Source: Rhodoplanes serenus (GTDB lineage Bacteria; Pseudomonadota; Alphaproteobacteria; Rhizobiales; Xanthobacteraceae). Taken from it: DNA of 39,873 nucleotides. Positions 17,392-25,689 of this stretch are shown here, piece after piece. The position numbers and the translations under genes were made by a program. The stretch spans positions 1 through 39,873 of the forward strand of contig CAMDDZ010000052.1 of NCBI GenBank assembly GCA_945893145.1, given 5' to 3'. The notes under the pieces were generated by a model. The model saw only the letters and a list, made by a program, of their open reading frames with translations, ran no database searches and was not told the DNA's origin. Positions within the stretch are counted from its first letter, which is position 1. Every line of letters begins with the position of its first letter.

Positions 17392-18354
17392 ATGTCATTG
17401 TCAGCCGTTTGCCGTGGCTTGCTGGTGGCCAGCGCCACATTGTTCGCCACCTCCGCGTTCGCGCAGATGGAATTGAAGGTGATCGCGCCCGCTGCCCCTG
17501 GCGGCGGCTGGGATCAGACCGCCCGCTCGATCCAGCAGGCGCTCGTCGCCGAGAAGCTGGTGCGCAACGCCCAGGTGATCAACATTCCGGGCGCCGGCGG
17601 CACCGTCGGCCTCGCCCAGTTCGTCAACAGCGCCAAGGGCGATGGCAATCAGTTGATGGTCAACGGCTTCGTCATGGTCGGCGCCATCCTGATGAACAAG
17701 TCGCCGGTCTCGATCGATCAGCTCACGCCGATCGCGCGCATCACCGAGGAAACCCAGGTGATGGTGGTGCCGGCGAATTCGCCGATTAAGACTGCGCAAG
17801 ACCTCGCCGCGCTGGTCAAACAGGACGTCGCCAAAGTGACATTCGCGGGCGGCTCGGCCGGTGGCGTCGATCACATCATGGCGGCGCTGTTCGTCGGCGC
17901 GGTCGGCGCCGAGGCCTCGAAGGTCAATTACATCGCGTTCTCCGGCGGTGGCGAGTCGCTCGCCGCGATCCTGGGCGGCAAGGTGACGGCTGGCATCTCC
18001 GGCTATGGCGAGTACGAAGGCCAGATCAAAGCGGGCAAGCTCCGCGCCATCGGCATAACAGCGCCGCAGCGGATCCCCGGCGTCGACGTGCCGACCTTCA
18101 AGGAACAAAACGTCGATCTCGTCATCACCAACTGGCGCTCGGTGATGGGCGCGCCCGGTATTACCGCCGCACAGAAGCAGGTGCTGAACGATCTGGTCGA
18201 GAAAATGGTCAAGTCCGCCGCCTGGAAGGACATCCTCAAGCAGAAGGGCTGGGATGACGCGTACCTTTCTGGCGACGGCTTCGCCAAATTCTTGAAGGAC
18301 GAGCAGGCGCGGGTGCTGAACGTGTTGAAGTCGGTCGGATTGGCGAAGTCGTAA
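17392..18354 (+). CDS. tctC: Tripartite tricarboxylate transporter substrate-binding protein (TctC/Bug family)
   Basis: This is the periplasmic receptor of a TTT-type secondary importer. The protein has 320 aa, with a signal peptide about 1-24 (cleavage after AFA). The mature N-terminus has VIAPAAPGGGWDQTARSI (about 30-47), the Bug-family loop that binds the carboxylate of the ligand. NIPGAGGTVGLAQF (about 64-77) is the second ligand loop. A strong AGGAGAAG lies about 6 nt before the ATG at 17392. It heads a probable operon with tctB, tctA and an aldolase. Ligands in the family are mostly di- and tricarboxylates or related organic acids; the exact one is unknown. Confidence 0.94.
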   Translation: MSLSAVCRGLLVASATLFATSAFAQMELKVIAPAAPGGGWDQTARSIQQALVAEKLVRNAQVINIPGAGGTVGLAQFVNSAKGDGNQLMVNGFVMVGAILMNKSPVSIDQLTPIARITEETQVMVVPANSPIKTAQDLAALVKQDVAKVTFAGGSAGGVDHIMAALFVGAVGAEASKVNYIAFSGGGESLAAILGGKVTAGISGYGEYEGQIKAGKLRAIGITAPQRIPGVDVPTFKEQNVDLVITNWRSVMGAPGITAAQKQVLNDLVEKMVKSAAWKDILKQKGWDDAYLSGDGFAKFLKDEQARVLNVLKSVGLAKS

Positions 18355-18360
18355 CGGGGT

Positions 18361-18447
18361 CGTGCCCGGGACGCGGGTGCGGCGCATCAGCAGCGCACCG
18401 CTGATCCGGGATCCCGGTTAGTCAAAGCGAGCTGGGTCCCGGGTCGG
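18361..18447. repeat. Imperfect inverted-repeat element between tctC and tctB
   Basis: The 110-bp gap contains GCCCGGGAC near its start (18364-18372) and GGTCCCGGG near its end (18435-18443), plus an inner ATCAGC/GCTGAT pair (18386-18391 and 18401-18406) and CCGGGATCCCGG (18406-18417). The sequence resembles the CCGGGAC-rich palindromic repeats I associate with Bradyrhizobium-type intergenic regions. It could lower expression of the downstream membrane genes relative to the binding protein; that is inference. Confidence 0.5.
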
Positions 18448-18464
18448 CAGCGGGGGAGAGCGCC

Positions 18465-18938
18465 GTGTCAAACGTGGAAGTACGCAAAGCCGATGCGGCC
18501 GGTATCGCTATCGCAGCGCTGCTGTTCGTGCTGGCGGGCGTGATCGCCTTCGACAGTTCGCAGCTGCAGATTTCCTCGACCTACGGCCTTGGACCAAAGG
18601 CGATGCCGTTCGTGATCGCGGGCTGCCTTGTCCTGCTGTCGATCGGCAATCTCATCATGGCGCTGCGCGGCGAATTGCCCGAGCGCGAATCGAGCGACCC
18701 GAAAGCGATCCTGCTCATCCTTGGCGGGCTGGCCGTGCTGATCGCGTTCATCGGCCTTGGCGTCGGCTTCATCCCGGCGACCGCCGTGCTGTTCGCGGCG
18801 ACCTCGACGGCGTTCGGCCGGCGCGCCATCCTGACCGACCTCGCCATCGGCGTTGGGCTAGGCCTCGTGATCTTCCTGCTGTTCGACAAGCTGCTCACGC
18901 TCAGTCTGCCGGCCGGTCCGATCGAGCGATTGCTGTAA
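18465..18938 (+). CDS. tctB: TTT small membrane subunit (TctB)
   Basis: The 157-aa protein has four hydrophobic segments (about 13-30, 45-63, 78-105, 122-142), the standard TctB topology. It partners the large TctA subunit in the inner membrane; its role in transport is poorly defined in the family. The start is GTG at 18465 with GGGGGAG 5 nt upstream. It ends 10 bp before tctA, supporting co-transcription. Confidence 0.9.
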   Translation: MSNVEVRKADAAGIAIAALLFVLAGVIAFDSSQLQISSTYGLGPKAMPFVIAGCLVLLSIGNLIMALRGELPERESSDPKAILLILGGLAVLIAFIGLGVGFIPATAVLFAATSTAFGRRAILTDLAIGVGLGLVIFLLFDKLLTLSLPAGPIERLL

Positions 18939-18948
18939 GGGCGCACCG

Positions 18949-20448
18949 ATGGACGCGTTGTATTCGCTGTTGCAAGGACTCGCGGTCGCGATCCAGCCGA
19001 TGAACCTCATGTTCGCGCTGATCGGTGTGCTGCTCGGCACCGCGGTCGGCGTGCTGCCGGGCATCGGGCCCGCGCTCACCGTCGCGCTGCTGCTGCCGGT
19101 CACCTACAAGCTCGACCCGGGCGGCTCGCTCATCATGTTCGCCGGCATCTACTACGGCGGCATGTACGGCGGCTCGACCACCGCGATCCTGATCAACACG
19201 CCGGGCGAAAGCGCCTCGATGGCGACCGCGCTCGAGGGCAACAAGATGGCGAAGGCCGGCCGCGGCGGGCCCGCGCTCGCCACCGCCGCCATCGGCTCAT
19301 TCGTCGCCGGCACCATCGCGACCGCCGGCATCGTGTTCCTGGCGCCGTGGCTCGTTGAGGTCGCGGTCCAGTTCGGGCCGGAGGATTATTTCGCGCTGAT
19401 GTGCGTCGCCTTCATCACGGTGTCGGCGACCTTCGGCGATTCACCGATCCGCGGCCTCACCTCGCTGTTCATCGGGCTGACGCTGGGCCTCATCGGCATC
19501 GACAAGCTCACCGGCCAGCCACGGCTCGCCTTCGGGGTGCCGGAGCTGCTCGACGGCATCGAGATCACCACGCTCGCGGTCGGCCTGTTCGCGGTCGGCG
19601 AGGCGCTCTACGTCGCCTCACGCCGCCATATCGTGCAAGAAACGCTCGAGCCGGTGCGCGGCTCACTCTGGATGACCAAGGAGGACTGGAAGCGCTCCTG
19701 GAAGCCGTGGTTGCGCGGCACGCTGTTCGGCTTCCCGATCGGCGCGCTGCCGGCAGGCGGCGCCGAAATCCCGACCTTCCTGTCCTACTCGACGGAAAAG
19801 CGCCTGACCAAATACCCGGAAGAGTTTGGCAAGGGCGCCATCGAAGGCGTCGCCGGACCGGAGGCCGCCAACAACGCCTCGGCAGCCGGCACGCTGGTGC
19901 CGCTGCTGACGCTCGGGCTGCCGACCTCCGCCACCGCGGCGATGATGCTCGCGGGCTTCCAGCAATACGGCCTCAACCCTGGCCCGCTCCTGTTCGCCGA
20001 GCGGCCCGACCTGGTTTGGGGCCTGATCGCGAGCCTGTTCATCGCCAACATCATGCTGCTGGTGCTCAACCTGCCGCTGGTTGGCCTTTGGGTGCGGCTG
20101 CTGGCGATCCCGCAGCCCTGGCTCTATGCCGGGATTCTCGTATTCGCGACCGTCGGCACGGTCGCGGCGAAGCCGTCGCTGATCGAACTCACCATGCTGG
20201 GCGTGTTCGGCGTCATGGGGTTCCTGATGCGGCGGTTCGATTTTCCGATCGCGCCCGTGGTGGTGGGCCTGATCCTCGGCCCGGTGGCCGAGAGCCAGTT
20301 GCGGCGGGCGATGCAAATCAGCCTCGGCGACCCGCTCGTGCTGGTGCAGAGCCCGATCTCGGCGACGCTGCTGGCGATCGCGGCAGTGGCGCTGATCGCG
20401 CCCTTCGTGCTGCGCGGGCTCGGCCGCTTCAAGGCGGCCGAGGATTGA
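18949..20448 (+). CDS. tctA: TTT large membrane subunit (TctA)
   Basis: The 499-aa protein has about 11-12 membrane segments. The family motif [20 protein letters not shown] (about 33-52) and the [21 protein letters not shown] segment (about 65-85) are the first conserved loop. A second, repeat-related motif lies near [16 protein letters not shown] and [14 protein letters not shown] (about 265-330). TctA is the sodium- or proton-coupled permease of the importer. It directly follows tctB and is followed, 7 bp later, by an unrelated small secreted protein gene. Confidence 0.95.
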   Translation: MDALYSLLQGLAVAIQPMNLMFALIGVLLGTAVGVLPGIGPALTVALLLPVTYKLDPGGSLIMFAGIYYGGMYGGSTTAILINTPGESASMATALEGNKMAKAGRGGPALATAAIGSFVAGTIATAGIVFLAPWLVEVAVQFGPEDYFALMCVAFITVSATFGDSPIRGLTSLFIGLTLGLIGIDKLTGQPRLAFGVPELLDGIEITTLAVGLFAVGEALYVASRRHIVQETLEPVRGSLWMTKEDWKRSWKPWLRGTLFGFPIGALPAGGAEIPTFLSYSTEKRLTKYPEEFGKGAIEGVAGPEAANNASAAGTLVPLLTLGLPTSATAAMMLAGFQQYGLNPGPLLFAERPDLVWGLIASLFIANIMLLVLNLPLVGLWVRLLAIPQPWLYAGILVFATVGTVAAKPSLIELTMLGVFGVMGFLMRRFDFPIAPVVVGLILGPVAESQLRRAMQISLGDPLVLVQSPISATLLAIAAVALIAPFVLRGLGRFKAAED

Positions 20449-20455
20449 TCGCCCA

Positions 20456-20830
20456 ATGGATGCCGCTCCACTAGCCCGCCTCAGTACCATCATCCTGGCG
20501 AGCTTGTTCGTAAGCACGAATTGTTTAGCGGAAATTCTCGCATTCAAATGCGCCTTCGGGGGGCAGCAAATTTATTTTACTCGTTACAGCGACGGCACAT
20601 CGGCCCGCGTGGGGACACAAGTAGGTGTCGGCGACAAGGCGGTCGTGTCGGAGCACAAAAGCGGTGCGCTTATCTTTGTAGAGACAAATATGGATGGAAT
20701 TCCAGTCACGCTTACCACAATCGAACCGACTATGAAGGCCGTCCATAGTCGCCAGTTGTTGTTGCCCGACGGGAGAGTGCTAGCGCCGTCTCAACAGACA
20801 GGTAGCTGCGAGAAGGTTGAGCTTCGATAG
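20456..20830 (+). CDS. Small secreted hypothetical protein, base composition unlike neighbours
   Basis: The 124-aa protein has a hydrophobic N-terminal segment (about 9-25, [14 protein letters not shown]) that is a probable signal peptide. The mature part is hydrophilic, with a predicted beta character ([34 protein letters not shown]) and cysteines at about residues 32 and 119 that could pair. I do not recognise the family. The gene is clearly richer in A+T than tctA and the aldolase on either side, with AAATTTATTTTAC at 20569-20581. It sits exactly between them (7 bp after tctA, 2 bp before the next ATG). It looks like a recent insertion that kept operon spacing; a role in the transporter is not shown. 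Confidence 0.6.
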   Translation: MDAAPLARLSTIILASLFVSTNCLAEILAFKCAFGGQQIYFTRYSDGTSARVGTQVGVGDKAVVSEHKSGALIFVETNMDGIPVTLTTIEPTMKAVHSRQLLLPDGRVLAPSQQTGSCEKVELR

Positions 20831-20832
20831 AC

Positions 20833-21723
20833 ATGGACAGCAGCTTTCGCGGCGTTTTCCCCTATCTGGTTTCACCCGTCGACGCCTCGGGCCACATCAA
20901 GACCGACGTGCTCGGCCGGTTGTCGGACGATCTGATCAGGGCCGGGGTGCATGGGCTGACGCCGCTCGGCTCGACCGGCGAATTCGCCTATCTCAACACC
21001 GAGCAGCGCGCCGCTGTCGTGCAGGCCACCATCGAGGCAGCCGCCAAGCGCGTGCCGGTCATCGCCGGCGTCGCCTCCACATCGACGGCCGATGCGGTGG
21101 CACAGGCGAAAACCTGCCAGCGGCTTGGCGCCGACGGCATCCTCGCGATCCTCGAAGCCTATTTTCCGGTCAAGGACGCGCAGATCGAAGCATACTTCCG
21201 CGCGATCGCCGATGCGGTCGATATTCCGGTCGTGCTCTACACCAACCCGCAGTTTCAGCGCAGCGATCTGTCGCTCGACGTGATCGCGCGACTCTCGGTG
21301 CATCCGCGCATCCAGTATATCAAAGATGCCTCGACCAACACCGGGCGGCTGTTGTCGATCATGAACCGCTGCCCGGACATGCGGGTGTTCTCCGCCTCGG
21401 CACACATTCCGGCAGCCGTGATGCTGATCGGCGGCGTTGGCTGGATGGCGGGACCCGCCTGCGTCATCCCGCGCCAGAGCGTGAAGCTCTATGATCTCTG
21501 CCGCGTCGGACGCTGGAACGAGGCCATGGAACTGCAACGCAGCCTCTGGCGCATCAACGAGGCCTTCGCGCGATTCAATCTCGCGGCCTGCATCAAAGCC
21601 GGGCTGCAATCGCAAGGTTACGCGGTCGGCGATCCCGTCCCGCCGCAAGCCGCGCTCAGCGCCGATGAGCGCAAGATTGTCGAGGCGACGCTCACGGAAT
21701 TGAACGCGCTTTCGTCTGCCTGA
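20833..21723 (+). CDS. Dihydrodipicolinate synthase / N-acetylneuraminate lyase family aldolase
   Basis: The 296-aa TIM-barrel class I aldolase has GSTGE (46-50, carboxylate-binding), Tyr136 in VLYTNPQ, and Schiff-base Lys164 in YIKDAST. These are the standard catalytic residues of DHDPS/NAL enzymes. The location at the end of a tctCBA operon argues for a catabolic retro-aldol or dehydratase role on the imported acid rather than lysine synthesis. The GSTGE motif, in place of the GTTGE of true DapA, points the same way. The start ATG lies 2 bp after the preceding stop. The stop lies 6 bp from a convergent gene. Confidence 0.9.
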   Translation: MDSSFRGVFPYLVSPVDASGHIKTDVLGRLSDDLIRAGVHGLTPLGSTGEFAYLNTEQRAAVVQATIEAAAKRVPVIAGVASTSTADAVAQAKTCQRLGADGILAILEAYFPVKDAQIEAYFRAIADAVDIPVVLYTNPQFQRSDLSLDVIARLSVHPRIQYIKDASTNTGRLLSIMNRCPDMRVFSASAHIPAAVMLIGGVGWMAGPACVIPRQSVKLYDLCRVGRWNEAMELQRSLWRINEAFARFNLAACIKAGLQSQGYAVGDPVPPQAALSADERKIVEATLTELNALSSA

Positions 21724-21729
21724 TTCAAC

Positions 21730-22839
21730 CTAGCGCCAGCGAACCGCCCGCTGCGCCGCGCGGACGGCATAGATCAGGTCCGCGGCGATCCGCCCCGACG
21801 GGTTCGCCCAGCAATCGTGCTCGCCCCGCATCGCGACAACCGCGCCACTCTTGCCGGCGAGGCCCTTCTTGAACTGACGCAAGCCCCGCTCGCCGGCCTC
21901 GCCGCCGAGATCGTACCAGCGCACCCCGCCCTGGCCGGACAGCCAGCGCACGATCCACCATTGCAAGGCGTAACCGGCGTTGAGCGCCAGCGCTTCGGGT
22001 GCGCTCGCGCCGAGCATGTAGGAGGCGCTGTCGCCGAACAGCCCGACCACGGCGCCTACAATCGGTTGGCCGTTGCGGAATCCCATGATGAGTTGGGGGC
22101 GCACCATCGCCGGCACATCGGCACCGCCCGCAGCCAGCAGATGATCGGCCTTGGGGCCTGGAAAATTCTTCCGCGCCACCATCGAACGATGCAGTGCACG
22201 AAATGTCTCGCCGTCCGTCTCGCTGTCGCAAAGCCGGATGTCGATATTTTCCGCCATCGCGCGACGGAGATTGTAGCGCCATTTCTGATCGAGGCTGCGG
22301 AGCTGCGCGTCTTCGCCGAGCGACAGATCGACCAGATAGCGATTGGGATCCGAAACCGCGCGCCGCACCGCAAATTGCCGTTCCGCCAACACCTCGCATT
22401 CGATCGGATAAAACTCCGGATGCGGCCGCGGCATCACCGTGAGGCAATGGCCGCGGCGCACGCAGAACTCCTCGACCAGCGCCGCAATGGCGGCACGATA
22501 AACCTCGGCGTCCGGTGCGCGGTCGCGGCGGCGCCAGAACGGCCCGAACTTCAGATGCGCCAGACCAGACTTGAAACCTGGCAGCGCAAAGATCGCAACG
22601 CGCGCGCCGGCGACCGGACGGTCGCCATCCAGCAGCAAGAGTTTGCTGCCACGCCCGTTCCAGGCCTTGGCGGAAAAATACGACGTCTGCTCGTGATGCG
22701 CGTCGGCGAAGTCGCCGACGATGCTGTCCCATGTCGTGTCCGAAACGCTGTCGACCGCACAGGTGAGCGCACTCGCGCGGTGCGAGCCTGCACTCTCGAT
22801 CCTATGCAAAGGCGCTGCGGCCCCGCCACCACTCAACAC
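21730..22839 (-). CDS. FemAB/BioF2-like acyltransferase-fold protein (GNAT superfamily)
   Basis: The 369-aa protein matches the BioF2-like/FemAB double-GNAT fold found in polysaccharide and cell-envelope loci. Visible features are HHEQTSYFSAKAWNG (about 48-62) with a following beta strand, a central helix with RSLDQKWRYNLRRAMAENID (about 180-199) typical of FemX-like proteins, and C-terminal GNAT-like strands ending YDLGGEAGERGLRQFKKGL (about 311-329). In this family such proteins add amino acids or acyl groups to peptidoglycan, EPS or lipid precursors. The start is GTG at 22839 with no clear Shine-Dalgarno sequence; an in-frame TTG near 22806 is an alternative. The next gene on the other strand encodes a flippase, and a second protein of this type follows that. 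Confidence 0.8.
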   Translation of the reverse strand: MLSGGGAAAPLHRIESAGSHRASALTCAVDSVSDTTWDSIVGDFADAHHEQTSYFSAKAWNGRGSKLLLLDGDRPVAGARVAIFALPGFKSGLAHLKFGPFWRRRDRAPDAEVYRAAIAALVEEFCVRRGHCLTVMPRPHPEFYPIECEVLAERQFAVRRAVSDPNRYLVDLSLGEDAQLRSLDQKWRYNLRRAMAENIDIRLCDSETDGETFRALHRSMVARKNFPGPKADHLLAAGGADVPAMVRPQLIMGFRNGQPIVGAVVGLFGDSASYMLGASAPEALALNAGYALQWWIVRWLSGQGGVRWYDLGGEAGERGLRQFKKGLAGKSGAVVAMRGEHDCWANPSGRIAADLIYAVRAAQRAVRWR

Positions 22840-23055
22840 CGACGTCGCCCCGCCAGTTATACAAACATTGCGCGTGAGTTAGCTCGCAGCAATGGTGCCA
22901 CGGCGAGATTGATTTATCCTCACGAAACGCACGGAACTCGCGGCCTGTTGCCGCACGCAGTTAATGCGCGGGGCTGTTTCCGAACCGAATGTTAACGCTT
23001 CCTTGCTAGGCCAAAGCTCAAGCGCAGGGCCAAAAGTGCCGCGCGGGAGCGACGA

Positions 23056-24444
23056 GTGGCGTTAACCGAATCCGAAACTCCAGGTCGCGCTGGACGGCTG
23101 TCGCCGGCCGAGCTGCTCGCGCGCGCGAAGGTCTGGTTCGCGGACGACGATCATAGCTCGGTTGCGCAGCGTGTTGCCGGAACCGCGTTCCTGATCCGCG
23201 TCGCCAGCGCGGGCCTGATCTATCTGTCGCAGATTGCGCTCGCCCGCTGGATGGGCAGCTTCCAGTTTGGCATTTATGTTTATGTCTGGACCTGGGTGGT
23301 GCTGCTCGGCAGCCTGTCGCCACTCGGCATCGGCTATCTGGCGCAGCGCTTCATTCCGGAATATGTCGCCAAGGGCGACGACCCCACGCTGCGCGGCTAT
23401 CTGATCGGCAGCAGGCTGCTGTGCCTTGGTGCGGGCACTGGCGCGGCGCTCGCCGGTGCGGCCCTGCTCTGGGCGCTCGGCGACCGCATCCCCGCCTATT
23501 ACGTGATCCCATTCGCGATCGCTCTCACGTGCCTGCCGATTTTTTCGATGAGCTGCGCGCAGGACGGCATCGCACGTTCCTACAACTGGATCGGATTGGC
23601 GCTGGTGCCTGCGTTCGTCGCGCAGCCGATGCTCACGCTGATCACCATCGCTGTGATGCACTTGGCCGGATGGCCGGTCAACGCCACGGCCGCTGTGCTC
23701 ACCGTGACGATCATGCTTTGGGTGGCGGTTCTGTTTCAGCTTGGACTGGTGCAGCGCCGGCTTGCCAGTCAAGTCGCACCCGGACCGCGACGCTACGAAT
23801 TCGGCCGCTGGATCAAAACCGCGGTGCCGGTCTTTCTGGTGGAGAGCTTCTTTCTGCTGCTGACCCACACCGACATTCTGGTGTTGCAGCTTTTCGTTTC
23901 GCCCGACCGGATCGCCGTTTACTACGCCGCCGTCAAGACGATGGCGCTCGTCGCCTTCATCTACTACGCGGTCTCAGCCGCCTGCGCACACCGCTTCAGC
24001 GAATATCACCTGACCGGCGACCGCGCGCGCCTCGCAGAGTTCGCCGCCAATGCCACACGCTGGACGTTCTGGCCATCGCTGGCGATGACGGCCGCGCTCC
24101 TCGTGCTCGGCAAGCCGATCCTGATGCTGTTCGGACCGGACTTCACGGCCGGCTATCCGCTGATCTGCGTGCTTGCGGTTGGGCTCCTGGCGCGCGCATC
24201 GGTTGGGCCGGCCGAGCGCCTCCTCACCATGCTGGGCGAGCAGCGCATCTGCGCCGCGGTCTATGCCACCTCGTTCCTGCTCAACCTCACACTCTGCTTT
24301 GTGCTGATCCCGTATCTCGGCCTGATGGGGGCTGCGGTCTCGACCGCGATCGCACTGACGGTTGAATCGGCGCTGCTGTTCTACGTGGTCCGCAGGCGGC
24401 TCCACTTCCACGTCTTCATCCTTCGCGCTTCGGCCGCACGCTAA
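23056..24444 (+). CDS. Polysaccharide flippase (Wzx/MviN-type, MOP superfamily)
   Basis: The 462-aa membrane protein has about 12-14 hydrophobic segments. The first conserved region, RVASAGLIYLSQIALARWMG (about 48-67), and a later LVESFFLLLTHTDILVLQLF segment, where the helix 7-8 pair lies, fit lipid-linked oligosaccharide flippases of the polysaccharide_synt family. It should move an undecaprenyl-linked or similar glycan across the inner membrane. The start is GTG at 23056, with GGGAGCGACGA upstream. It ends 3 bp before the next FemAB-like gene, so those two form an operon. A ~215-bp gap separates it from the divergent FemAB-like gene; that gap holds no gene. Confidence 0.9.
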   Translation: MALTESETPGRAGRLSPAELLARAKVWFADDDHSSVAQRVAGTAFLIRVASAGLIYLSQIALARWMGSFQFGIYVYVWTWVVLLGSLSPLGIGYLAQRFIPEYVAKGDDPTLRGYLIGSRLLCLGAGTGAALAGAALLWALGDRIPAYYVIPFAIALTCLPIFSMSCAQDGIARSYNWIGLALVPAFVAQPMLTLITIAVMHLAGWPVNATAAVLTVTIMLWVAVLFQLGLVQRRLASQVAPGPRRYEFGRWIKTAVPVFLVESFFLLLTHTDILVLQLFVSPDRIAVYYAAVKTMALVAFIYYAVSAACAHRFSEYHLTGDRARLAEFAANATRWTFWPSLAMTAALLVLGKPILMLFGPDFTAGYPLICVLAVGLLARASVGPAERLLTMLGEQRICAAVYATSFLLNLTLCFVLIPYLGLMGAAVSTAIALTVESALLFYVVRRRLHFHVFILRASAAR

Positions 24445-24447
24445 GCC

Positions 24448-25689
24448 ATGCACGCGCCGCTCACTTCGACATACCGGGCCGAATGGCGAAGCCTCAGTAC
24501 CCTCGCCGGCATCGCCGATGAATGGCGCGCGCTCGCCGCACGGGCGCTCGAGCCCAATGTGTTCTACGAACCGGCTTTCGCGCTCGCCGCAGGTCCCGTG
24601 TTCGGCAAGGATGCGGGCGCCATGCTGGTGTGGTCGCATGCCCGGCTGATCGGGCTGTTCCCCGCGCGGGTCGAGCGCTGGCGTGGCGGCATTCGTCCGG
24701 TGCTGGCAGGCTGGAGCCATCCCTACGCGCCACTTGGCGTGCCGCTGGTCGATCGCGATCAGGCTGAAGCTGCGATCGCGGCCTGGCTCGATCATTGCGC
24801 CGCCGAACCGAAAACTCCGGCACTTCTCCTGCTGCCCTACGTGCCCGAGCATGGCCCATTCGCCCGGGCGCTCGATGCCGTGCTGGCGCGCCGCGGCAGC
24901 CGCAGCGCCGTGTTCGGACGCCATCAGCGCGCCCTGCTCGATCCCGGCAGCGTGCGGCAGGGCTACCTCGACCGCGCCATGTCGGCTGGACGACGCAAGG
25001 AATTGCGCCGCCTGCGCCGGCGGCTGGAGGAGATCGCGCCGGTGACCTTCACCACCGCGGATGCGGCGCAAGATGCCGGCACCGCGCTGAAGGATTTCAT
25101 GGTGCTGGAGGCGAGCGGCTGGAAGGGCCTCGCCGGGACCGCGGCGGCGAACGATGCCGCGATCCGCAGCTTTGTCGAGACGGCAGTGACTGGCCTCGCG
25201 GCGAACGGCCAAGCCCGCGTCGACCGGCTGTTCCTCAACGGCCGCGCCATCGCGGCCTCGATCACACTTGCGAGCGGCGACACCGCCTGGTGCTGGAAGA
25301 TCGCCTACAGCGAGGGCGTGGCGCGCTTTTCACCCGGCGTGCAGCTCGCATTCGATCTCACCGAGGCGCTGCTGGCAGACCCCGACATCGCCCAGGTCGA
25401 TTCCTGCGCCACCGCCGACCATCCGATGATCGACAATATCTGGCGCGAGCGGCTTGCGGTGAGCGACCGCCTCATCGCCATCAAGCCGTCACTGCTGCCG
25501 TTCGGCGTTGCCCGTGGCATCGAGAGCGCACGCCGCTCCGCCATCGCAGCCGCCAAGGGGCTGCGCGACCGTATGCGCCCAAAACCCTCAAGCGCGCGCC
25601 CGAAGGAGACGCCGGATCACCTTACCGGTGGTCGTCATCGGCATATCCTCAATGAAGGCGAGCTCTCGCGGATACTCATGCGCCGATAG
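24448..25689 (+). CDS. FemAB/BioF2-like acyltransferase-fold protein, second copy
   Basis: The 413-aa protein shows the BioF2-like pattern: EWRALAARALEPNVFYEPAF (about 25-44), a two-domain GNAT-like fold, a central RKELRRLRRRLEE helix (about 182-194), and a C-terminal segment with SGDTAWCWKIAYSEGVARFS (about 275-294). It resembles the protein encoded at 21730-22839 in family but not closely in sequence. It follows the flippase by 3 bp. The last ~34 codons run through the end of the convergent acyl-CoA ligase and read as a Lys/Arg/His-rich tail. The conserved domain ends before that, so the overlap may be a lost stop codon. It probably acylates or aminoacylates a glycan or lipid precursor. Confidence 0.8.
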   Translation: MHAPLTSTYRAEWRSLSTLAGIADEWRALAARALEPNVFYEPAFALAAGPVFGKDAGAMLVWSHARLIGLFPARVERWRGGIRPVLAGWSHPYAPLGVPLVDRDQAEAAIAAWLDHCAAEPKTPALLLLPYVPEHGPFARALDAVLARRGSRSAVFGRHQRALLDPGSVRQGYLDRAMSAGRRKELRRLRRRLEEIAPVTFTTADAAQDAGTALKDFMVLEASGWKGLAGTAAANDAAIRSFVETAVTGLAANGQARVDRLFLNGRAIAASITLASGDTAWCWKIAYSEGVARFSPGVQLAFDLTEALLADPDIAQVDSCATADHPMIDNIWRERLAVSDRLIAIKPSLLPFGVARGIESARRSAIAAAKGLRDRMRPKPSSARPKETPDHLTGGRHRHILNEGELSRILMRR

